DNA from: an uncultured Eubacteriales bacterium
GTDB taxonomy: Bacteria > Bacillota > Clostridia > Oscillospirales > Oscillospiraceae
DNA length: 18,617 bases
Assembly: GCA_900544945.1 (NCBI GenBank)
Contig: UQXG01000029.1
Span: 1 to 18,617, forward strand
Direction: 5' to 3'
Part shown: positions 1-6,091 of the stretch, piece by piece
Layout of the letters: the number at the start of each line of letters is the position of its first letter
Position numbering within the stretch: the stretch's first letter is position 1
The notes under the pieces: generated by a model
Told to the model about the DNA's origin: nothing
Database searches by the model: none
Seen by the model: only the letters and a program-made list of their open reading frames with translations
Program-made: the position numbers and the translations under genes

Positions 1-1
1 C

Positions 2-247
2 AGAGGGTTGTTATGTGCTCCTCTGCCACGTTCACGTTGTGAAGAACTTGGTCTGGCTCCGATGGCAGAAGAAAACACTTCATTGCTAGGTACACCGTTT
101 ACTATGTCGGTAGATTTAAGAGGGTATGGCTGTACTACGGGAGTTTCTGCTTTCGACCGTTCGTCAACAATAAAAGCTTTGGTGGCAGGAAATCTGAATC
201 CTTCCGAGTTTGCTCGTCCCGGGCATGTTTTCTGCCTCCTGTGCTGA
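2..247 (+). pseudogene. ribB: Truncated 3,4-dihydroxy-2-butanone-4-phosphate synthase (RibB) fragment
   Basis: The plus-strand frame that is already open at the window edge reads RGLLCAPL, EELGL, ENTSLLGTPFTMSVD, GCTTGVSAFDRS and finally ARPGHVF. These are the ordered middle and late motifs of DHBP synthase, which makes the four-carbon unit of riboflavin from ribulose 5-phosphate. The match breaks right after the conserved RPGHVF (about base 231): where the family continues with a PLRA-like segment, this reads CLLC and stops. The other two forward frames do not restore the family sequence. The N-terminus lies outside the window. The wording (NTS, GYGCTTGVSA) resembles Bacteroidota RibB more than Firmicutes RibBA, and the segment is visibly AT-richer than the genes that follow. 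It is either a transferred gene remnant or a chimeric assembly end; it cannot encode a complete enzyme as it stands. Confidence 0.75.
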
Positions 248-256
248 TTGGCTGTA

Positions 257-1231
257 TTATACTACAAAAGCTGCCTGGTTTCCATATCTTTTTTTGCACA
301 GCAGGTACACCGGTACCAATGCCAGCAGGGGAGCGGGGGTTTTCAACACCAGGCTGATGCCGAAGAGAAAGCTCACAAGGGTCTGCAAGGCCTTTCCCAG
401 GCCGTAATACCTCAGGGACAGCCCCTGGGTCACGGAGAGAGTCTGGACACTGACGCACAGACCTCCCGCCGCCAGCAGACAGCCGCACACGAGAAAGCGC
501 ACCGTCACATCGGAAATCCGACGCAGCTCCAGGCAGCCGTTGGATAATTCCAGCAGCCCGATGACAAGAACCCGAACCGTCGGCGGTACGGCAAACAGTA
601 CCCACCGATCAAGAAAGGCAATGAGAGTCCGAAACAGCACAATCCAACCGCAGACAACGGCCATGGTTCTGACGCCTTCCCGCACCGGGTCACAGGATGC
701 TTTGGACGGCACGACAGAGCCTGCCTGTGAGGTAGTAGGCAGAGAAATGCACCGGGCGGCAAAGAGGGCTCCCAGAAGGTGGATTCCCCAAATCAGCCAC
801 ACCATCCAAGGCTCCGGAAAGAGCCTTCCCACCATACCGAAGAGAAAGGCAGGCCCGGCGTTGCTGGAAAAGGCCAGCAGACGTTGGGCCTCCTCCTTGG
901 TGAGGCTCCCGGCCTGCCAGGCCTGACAGACCGCCTGGGCGCCCACCGGATAGCCTCCCAGGATGGCCGGAAGCGCCAGAGCGGGTACTCGGTCGGTCAT
1001 TCCCGGCAGCAGGCCGGACAGACACCGGGGAAGCCGGAAATCCGTGCCCCAGCTGCCCATCAGCAGCCCGGAAAGGACAAAAAAAGGAAACAGGGATGGT
1101 ACCACGGTTTTCAGGCACAGGCTGACCCCTGCCTGCGCTCCTGTCAGCGCCGTTCGGCTGTCCAGAATCAGAGCCAGCATTCCCGCCGCTCCGAAAAGTC
1201 CCAGAATCCGCTTGTGTTGCTTCACAGTCAT
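257..1231 (-). CDS. ylbJ: YlbJ-like sporulation integral membrane protein (nucleoside-recognition/Gate family)
   Basis: A 324-residue, very hydrophobic protein. Near the N-terminus it has the family signature KTVVPSLFPFFVLSGLL (about residues 41-57), followed by GGYPVGAQAV (92-101) and FSSNAGPAFLFGMVG (121-135). These are typical of YlbJ, the spore membrane protein (also called SpoVV in Bacillus subtilis) implicated in moving dipicolinic acid toward the forespore. It is shorter than the roughly 400-residue Bacillus protein. The GAGG ribosome site is only 3 nt from the ATG at 1231, so the in-frame GTG at 1225, two codons on, is an equally good start. The gene is divergent from yqfC, 71 bp away. 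In Bacillus ylbJ directly follows coaD, but here coaD lies about 10 kb away. The family call is firm; the transported substrate is inferred from homologues. Confidence 0.85.
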   Translation of the reverse strand: MTVKQHKRILGLFGAAGMLALILDSRTALTGAQAGVSLCLKTVVPSLFPFFVLSGLLMGSWGTDFRLPRCLSGLLPGMTDRVPALALPAILGGYPVGAQAVCQAWQAGSLTKEEAQRLLAFSSNAGPAFLFGMVGRLFPEPWMVWLIWGIHLLGALFAARCISLPTTSQAGSVVPSKASCDPVREGVRTMAVVCGWIVLFRTLIAFLDRWVLFAVPPTVRVLVIGLLELSNGCLELRRISDVTVRFLVCGCLLAAGGLCVSVQTLSVTQGLSLRYYGLGKALQTLVSFLFGISLVLKTPAPLLALVPVYLLCKKRYGNQAAFVV

Positions 1232-1302
1232 TCACCTCGCGCAATTCTATGCAAACGAGGGCTTCTCCATTCATATCCTAGGAAAAAGGGGGTGCCGCTG
1301 AG

Positions 1303-1590
1303 GTGGAAAAAACAAGTGGCTTCTGGGAGCGTCTGGCCGCCAGGGCAGAGCTGGACACGGAGCCTGTACCCGCACAGCCCATTATCGAAATCGGCGGTGA
1401 CACCAGGGTGTTGGTGGAAAATCACCGGGGCGTTCAGGCCTACTGCCCGGAGGAAATTTGCATCGGGCTAAAATTCGGACAGGTTCGAATCTGCGGTCAC
1501 AACATGGTGCTTACCCGGATGAGCCGGGAACAGCTGCTGATCCGGGGAAAAATCGACACCGTGTCCCTGCTTCGGAGGGATACCCCATGA
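1303..1590 (+). CDS. yqfC: YqfC (YabP/YqfC-family) sporulation protein
   Basis: A 95-residue soluble protein with the YqfC signature: a short charged N-terminus, then an IEIGGDTRVLVENHRGV segment, EEICIGLKFGQVRICG, and a terminal LLIRGKIDTVSLL. In Bacillus this family is expressed in the mother cell under sigma-E; its biochemical role is unknown. The start is GTG, supported by a purine-rich ribosome site (AAGGGGG, about 1286-1292) placed 10 nt upstream. The stop overlaps the next start as ATGA, so yqfC and yqfD are translationally coupled. The identification rests on both the protein pattern and the conserved yqfC-yqfD-phoH order. It begins the long plus-strand operon. Confidence 0.88.
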   Translation: MEKTSGFWERLAARAELDTEPVPAQPIIEIGGDTRVLVENHRGVQAYCPEEICIGLKFGQVRICGHNMVLTRMSREQLLIRGKIDTVSLLRRDTP

Positions 1591-2813
1591 GTTTCTGGAA
1601 GCAGGCGGCGGGAATTGTCCGGGCAGAGCTGGTCAGTGCCGACCCGGAGGGAACCCTGCGTGCCCTGGGAGAAGCGGGAATCGAACTGGACGAAATCACC
1701 CCGAAAGGGGCACTGACCTTGGAATTTCTTCTGCGCCGGGAAGACCTTCCGACGGCGGAGGCTCTGTGCCGGAAGCGGGGAGACAGCTTCCGGGTGCTGG
1801 AGCGGCAGGGGCTCTGGTACGCTGTCTGGGCACTTTGGGAGCGGAAGCTCCTTCTGACGGGGCTGGTTTTCCTGCTGGGGCTTACTATACTGCTTCCCAC
1901 CCGGGTACTCTTTTTTCGGGTGGAGGGAAACAAAGCCGTACCCAAAGCGCAGATTCTTTGGGAGGCGGAACGTCAGGGACTGTCCTTCGGGGTTTCCCGG
2001 CGGGGCGTGCGCAGCGAAAAAATCAAAAACGCTCTACTGGAAGCCATCCCGGAGCTGGAATGGGTGGGGGTGAATACCCAAGGCTGCACTGCGGTGATCT
2101 CCGTTCGGGAGCGGACGGCTCCCGCCCCGGTACCGGAAGCAAAACACCAGGTAGGAAACATCGTTGCCGCCATGGACGGCTACATTCTCTCCGTCACCGT
2201 CACCCAGGGCACGGGGCAGGTTCAGCCCGGTCAGGCAGTGAAAAAGGGAGAAATTCTGATTTCCGGCTACACGGACTGCGGTATCTGCATCCAGGCTGCC
2301 CAGGCTGAGGGAGAGATTCTGGCGCAGACCCAACGGCAGCTGGAAGCGGTGACCCCGGCGCAGTACCTGCGAAAGGGGAAAATCATCGGCACCAAGCGTG
2401 CGCTGAGCCTGCTTCTCGGAAAAAAGAGAATCTTTTTTTGGAAAGACAGTGGAATTTTGGAGGGCAGTTGTGATAGAATACAGAAGGATTATCCTTTGAC
2501 CCTGCCGGGGCGGTTCCGGCTTCCGGTTTCCCTTCGGGTGGAAACCTATGAAATCCGGGAAAGCATACCGGAAACGCTCAGTGCCCAAGAGGCAGATGCG
2601 CAGATGAAAGCCTTTTCCGCCCGGTATCTTCCCCAGCAAATGATCGGGGGGCAGATACTGGAGGCGCAGCAGAGGGTTCTCCGGGAGAAAGGCGTTTACC
2701 GTCTCCGGGGAAGCTATCTGTGTCAGGAGATGCTCGGCAGGGAAAAAAGGGAAGGAAATGGAGAATCAAATGGCCAAGCAAGTGGACAGAGCGGTGAACG
2801 CGGAACGGGTTGA
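1587..2813 (+). CDS. yqfD: Sporulation protein YqfD
   Basis: A 408-residue membrane-anchored protein. Residues 1-85 form a soluble N-terminal part, residues about 88-104 one transmembrane helix ending at LLPTRVLFFRVEGN, and the rest an extracytoplasmic region with a lipoyl-like VKKGEILISG motif (about residues 220-229), as in YqfD. Homologues are needed for normal sporulation; the mechanism is not established. The frame is open further upstream, to 1458, but the ATG at 1587 is chosen because it forms an ATGA overlap with the yqfC stop and gives the usual length and N-terminus. The last 56 nt overlap the phoH reading frame, and they encode a low-complexity Gly/Ser/Glu-rich tail that looks dispensable. 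Confidence 0.88.
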   Translation: MSFWKQAAGIVRAELVSADPEGTLRALGEAGIELDEITPKGALTLEFLLRREDLPTAEALCRKRGDSFRVLERQGLWYAVWALWERKLLLTGLVFLLGLTILLPTRVLFFRVEGNKAVPKAQILWEAERQGLSFGVSRRGVRSEKIKNALLEAIPELEWVGVNTQGCTAVISVRERTAPAPVPEAKHQVGNIVAAMDGYILSVTVTQGTGQVQPGQAVKKGEILISGYTDCGICIQAAQAEGEILAQTQRQLEAVTPAQYLRKGKIIGTKRALSLLLGKKRIFFWKDSGILEGSCDRIQKDYPLTLPGRFRLPVSLRVETYEIRESIPETLSAQEADAQMKAFSARYLPQQMIGGQILEAQQRVLREKGVYRLRGSYLCQEMLGREKREGNGESNGQASGQSGERGTG

Positions 2814-3783
2814 AGACCTGATTGCCGTATTCGGCTCTTTTGACGAAAATGTAAAGCGGATTGAGGAGGCTCTGGGAGTTCAGATCGTGAACCGGGGCAC
2901 GGAGCTTCATGTCATCGGCGATGAGGAGCAGGCCGACAAGGCCGTGCGCACCCTGGAGGGGCTGCTGACTCTGGCCTCCAAGGGGGAAGCCATTGACGAA
3001 CAGCGGGTTCGCTATCTGATTACCCTGGTGAACGAGGGAAACGACCAGCAGGTGGCTCAGATGGCCAAGGACGTGGTGTGCATCACCGCCAAAGGAAAGC
3101 CCATTAAGGCAAAGACCGTAGGCCAGCAGAAGTATATGAAGGCCATCCAGGCCAACACCATCACCATTGGCGTTGGCCCTGCGGGCACCGGCAAGACCTA
3201 TCTGGCGGTAGCCGCCGCCGTGGCCGCCTTCCGGGAGCGGACGGTGAACCGGATCATCCTCACCCGGCCGGCGGTGGAGGCAGGGGAGCGGCTGGGCTTC
3301 CTGCCCGGTGATTTGCAGAACAAGGTTGACCCTTACCTGCGGCCTTTATATGACGCACTGTACGACATGCTGGGGGCGGAGACCTTCCAGAAATACCAGG
3401 AGCGTGGCTCCATTGAGGTGGCTCCTCTGGCGTACATGCGGGGTCGTACCCTGGATGACAGCTTCATCATCCTGGACGAGGCGCAGAACACCACCCGGGA
3501 GCAGATGAAAATGTTCCTGACTCGGCTGGGCTTCGGCTCGAAAATCGTCATCACCGGCGACGTGACCCAGATCGACCTGCCGGAGGATAAGGTTTCCGGC
3601 CTGAAGGACGCCATCCGGGTGCTGGAAAATGTGAAGGACATCGCCATCTGCCGGCTGACTGCCGCGGACGTGGTGCGCCACGCCCTGGTGCAGGAGATCA
3701 TCAGCGCCTACGAGAAAGCGGACAAAGTGCCCGCCCCGAAAAAGCCCCGGCAGCTGACCGGGCGATACAAGAGGAAGAATTGA
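2758..3783 (+). CDS. phoH: PhoH-family ATPase
   Basis: A 341-residue cytoplasmic protein. It has a Walker A motif GPAGTGKT at residues 140-147, a Walker B FIILDEAQN near 236-244 and a helicase-like KIVITGDVTQIDLP near 262-275, the full PhoH core. The first 130 residues form the extra N-terminal domain seen in Firmicutes PhoH. PhoH proteins are ATPases linked to RNA metabolism; the exact substrate is not settled. The ATG at 2758 follows GGGAAGGAA closely, and a second ATG at 2770 is also usable; either way the gene begins inside yqfD. One base separates its stop from ybeY, a pairing that is widely conserved and fits a shared role in rRNA maturation. The Bacillus gene yqfF, normally next to phoH, is absent here. 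Confidence 0.93.
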   Translation: MENQMAKQVDRAVNAERVEDLIAVFGSFDENVKRIEEALGVQIVNRGTELHVIGDEEQADKAVRTLEGLLTLASKGEAIDEQRVRYLITLVNEGNDQQVAQMAKDVVCITAKGKPIKAKTVGQQKYMKAIQANTITIGVGPAGTGKTYLAVAAAVAAFRERTVNRIILTRPAVEAGERLGFLPGDLQNKVDPYLRPLYDALYDMLGAETFQKYQERGSIEVAPLAYMRGRTLDDSFIILDEAQNTTREQMKMFLTRLGFGSKIVITGDVTQIDLPEDKVSGLKDAIRVLENVKDIAICRLTAADVVRHALVQEIISAYEKADKVPAPKKPRQLTGRYKRKN

Positions 3784-3784
3784 C

Positions 3785-4285
3785 ATGAATCACAGAATCA
3801 ACCTGGTTTTTGAAGAGTTTAGTCTGCAAAGCTTTGCCATCAAGCAGATTATCCGCACCTGCATCAAGGAGACCTTGAAGGCGGAAAAGGTCACGGCCAA
3901 GTGCGAAATCAATGTGCTCGTGACCAACGATAGGGGCATTCAAACCGTGAACCGGGAAAGCCGGAACATCGACCGGCCTACGGACGTGCTGAGTTTTCCC
4001 ATGTTCCAGCTGGAGGCGGGCAATCCGCCGGAGGACTGGAGCGAATACGAAGACCCGGAAACGGGACTTGTACCCCTGGGGGACATGTGCATCAGCCTGG
4101 AGCGTGCCCTTGCCCAGGCTCAGGAGTTCGGCCATTCCGTCCGCCGGGAGGTGGGGTACCTGACCATCCATTCCATGCTCCATCTGCTGGGCTATGACCA
4201 TTTGGATGAGGGAGAGCAGAAGCGGCAGATGCGCGCCCGGGAGGAGGCCATCGCCGCCGGGATTCCCGGAATGCAGAGGGACTAA
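3785..4285 (+). CDS. ybeY: Endoribonuclease YbeY (rRNA maturation factor)
   Basis: A 166-residue protein with the diagnostic zinc motif HSMLHLLGYDH: His129, His133 and His139 in the H-x3-H-x5-H spacing. The preceding RPTDVLSFP (residues 64-72) and LGDMCISLERA (99-109) are also family landmarks. YbeY is a single-strand-specific metal-dependent endonuclease that helps process the 16S rRNA 3' end and takes part in ribosome quality control, often together with Era. It lies between phoH and era, which are its usual partners. The start ATG follows the phoH stop by one base, so translation is probably coupled. The diacylglycerol kinase and cytidine deaminase genes that sit between ybeY and era in Bacillus are missing, and the gap is only 12 bp. 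Confidence 0.95.
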   Translation: MNHRINLVFEEFSLQSFAIKQIIRTCIKETLKAEKVTAKCEINVLVTNDRGIQTVNRESRNIDRPTDVLSFPMFQLEAGNPPEDWSEYEDPETGLVPLGDMCISLERALAQAQEFGHSVRREVGYLTIHSMLHLLGYDHLDEGEQKRQMRAREEAIAAGIPGMQRD

Positions 4286-4297
4286 AGGAGAGAGAAT

Positions 4298-5185
4298 ATG
4301 AATACCAAAACCGCCATGATTACCATTGCCGGACGGCCCAACGTTGGCAAGTCCACCCTGACCAACTACCTGGTGGGCGAGAAGATCGCCATCGTATCCA
4401 ATAAGCCCCAGACCACCCGAAACCGGATCTGCGGCATCGTCACCCGTGGAAATCTTCAGTTTGTCTTCATGGACACCCCCGGCTATCACAAGGCCAGAAC
4501 CAAGCTGGGAGACTATATGGTGAACACCGTCCGGGAATCCATTTCCGACGTGGATGCCACCATTCTGGTGGTGGAGCCCATCGCCAGCATCGGCGTTCAG
4601 GAGGAGGCCCTCATCGAGCGCATTCGTGCCTCCCGCTGCCCGGCGATTCTCGCCATCAACAAAATCGACACCGTAGAAAAGGACAAGTTGCTGGAGGTCA
4701 TCGCCGTTTATTCCGCGGCTGGGGTCTTTGATGCCATCATCCCTATTTCCGCCAAAACCGGCGATGGAGTAGAGAAGCTGCTGAAGGAGTGCGAAAAATA
4801 TGCCCAGGAGGGGCCCTTCCTGTTCCCGGACGACGTGACCACCGACCAGCCGGAACGGCAGGTGATGGCAGAAATCATCCGGGAAAAGCTGCTGTGGTGC
4901 CTGGATAAGGAGATTCCCCACGGCACTGCCGTGGAAATCACCACCTTCTACGAGCGGGACAACGGCATCATCGACCTGGGCGCCACCATCTACTGCGAAA
5001 AGGCCAGCCACAAAGGCATTATCATCGGCAAGCACGGAGATATGCTGAAAAAGATTTCCTCTCTGGCCCGGACGGACTGCGAGAAGTTCATGGGCACCAA
5101 GGTTTACCTGACCACCTGGGTGAAGGTGAAGGAAAACTGGCGGGACAGCGATTTCCTGGTACGCAATTTCGGCTACAGCGAATAA
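4298..5185 (+). CDS. era: GTPase Era
   Basis: A 295-residue GTPase with G1 GRPNVGKST (residues 12-20), effector region NKPQTTRNRI, G3 DTPGYHK (59-65), G4 NKID (121-124) and G5 SAK (151-153). A C-terminal KH RNA-binding domain carries the GKHG loop (244-247). Length and domain order are normal. Era binds the 3' end of 16S rRNA and assists assembly of the 30S subunit at the membrane-proximal cytoplasm. A ribosome site AAAGGAGAG lies just before the ATG. It is followed by a 53-bp gap and then yqzL and recO, the standard Firmicutes order. Confidence 0.97.
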   Translation: MNTKTAMITIAGRPNVGKSTLTNYLVGEKIAIVSNKPQTTRNRICGIVTRGNLQFVFMDTPGYHKARTKLGDYMVNTVRESISDVDATILVVEPIASIGVQEEALIERIRASRCPAILAINKIDTVEKDKLLEVIAVYSAAGVFDAIIPISAKTGDGVEKLLKECEKYAQEGPFLFPDDVTTDQPERQVMAEIIREKLLWCLDKEIPHGTAVEITTFYERDNGIIDLGATIYCEKASHKGIIIGKHGDMLKKISSLARTDCEKFMGTKVYLTTWVKVKENWRDSDFLVRNFGYSE

Positions 5186-5238
5186 TTTCCAGTTGTATTT
5201 TCCTTTTTTGCGCAAATCCTATTTCCGGAGGGATGGGA

Positions 5239-5382
5239 ATGAACGCGCAGGATTATTGGAATCTTTTTCTGGATACCGGTGCGCCGGAGGCGTACCTTAT
5301 GTACAGCCATTTGGCCAAATCGGAGGAAACACATGTACTTGACGATTCAGGGAATCGTTCTGCGGGTCACGGACTACAATGA
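5239..5382 (+). CDS. yqzL: YqzL-family small protein
   Basis: A 47-residue open reading frame that begins MNAQDYWNLFLDTGAPEAYL. The pattern W-x-x-F-x-x-TG-x-P-x-AYL-x-Y followed by a charged stretch is characteristic of YqzL, a tiny Firmicutes protein of unknown function encoded between era and recO. A strong ribosome site GGAGGG (5227-5232) sits 6 nt before the ATG. Its last 50 nt overlap the start of recO in another frame, and the family similarity ends before that tail (roughly residue 30), so the C-terminus may simply be the result of the overlap. Identification rests on position plus the short motif. Confidence 0.8.
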   Translation: MNAQDYWNLFLDTGAPEAYLMYSHLAKSEETHVLDDSGNRSAGHGLQ

Positions 5383-6091
5383 CCGGGATGCCCTTCTTAC
5401 GGTGCTTTCCCGACGGCACGGAAAGCTGACGGTGAAGGCTCGGGGTCTTCGCCGGAAAAACAGTCCGCTCATTGCTCCCTGTCAGCTTCTGGCTTTCGGG
5501 GAGTTTACCCTGTTTGAATATCGGGGGCAGTACACCGTCAACGAGGCGCATTCCATCGAGCTTTTTTCGCCCCTGCGACGGGAGCTGACCCAGCTGTCCC
5601 TGGGTACTTATTTTGCTCAGGTTGCGGAGGTTCTTTCTCAGGAGGACATTCCAAACCCGGAGCTGCTGTCTCTGCTGCTGAACAGCCTTTACGCACTGAC
5701 CAAATTAAGGCTTCCCGAAGCCCAGGTGAAGGCGGTATTCGAGCTTCGGGCAGCCTGCCTTTCGGGTTTTACGCCAGACTTGTTTGGATGCCATATCTGC
5801 GGAAGCCAGCAGCCGGTGCGCTTTGACCTTCGAGCCGGGCAGCTGGAATGCGAAAGCTGCCGGGATCCGGATTCCGATGGCATCCGACTGCCGGTAACGC
5901 CGGCGGTGCTGGAAGCCATGCGCTACATCTGCCTGTGTGAGCCGAAACGGCTGTTTTCCTTCCAGATCGGGGGAGATGCCATGCGGCTGCTGGGCAATCT
6001 CACGGAGGCCTATCTTGCCACCCAATTGGAACGGGGCTTTTCCACTCTGGATTTCTATAAATCCCTGTTTATAGGAGAAAACTATGTCTGA
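5333..6091 (+). CDS. recO: DNA repair protein RecO
   Basis: A 252-residue protein with an N-terminal OB fold starting YLTIQGIVLRVTDYNDRD and KLTVKARGLRR, then a helical domain containing a four-cysteine zinc site (Cys153/Cys156 and Cys173/Cys176, CHIC and CESC). RecO loads RecA onto single-stranded DNA together with RecR in the RecFOR recombination pathway. The frame is open upstream to 5279, but the ATG at 5333 is preceded by GGAGG (5322-5326) and gives the correct N-terminus. The gene starts inside yqzL and overlaps the first bases of mutS2 by 8 nt, so recO sits between two translationally linked neighbours. Confidence 0.95.
   Translation: MYLTIQGIVLRVTDYNDRDALLTVLSRRHGKLTVKARGLRRKNSPLIAPCQLLAFGEFTLFEYRGQYTVNEAHSIELFSPLRRELTQLSLGTYFAQVAEVLSQEDIPNPELLSLLLNSLYALTKLRLPEAQVKAVFELRAACLSGFTPDLFGCHICGSQQPVRFDLRAGQLECESCRDPDSDGIRLPVTPAVLEAMRYICLCEPKRLFSFQIGGDAMRLLGNLTEAYLATQLERGFSTLDFYKSLFIGENYV

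Noticed and set aside
1241..1280. Possible sigma-E -10 elements in the ylbJ/yqfC divergent region (CATATCCT on plus, CATAGAAT on minus).
   Set aside because: They fit CATANNNT, but no convincing -35 element lies at the right distance on either strand, so the match may be chance.
3701..5215. 504-codon minus-strand open frame antisense to ybeY and era.
   Set aside because: It is a shadow of two unmistakable genes in GC-rich DNA, with His/Gly/Leu-rich composition and no domain pattern.
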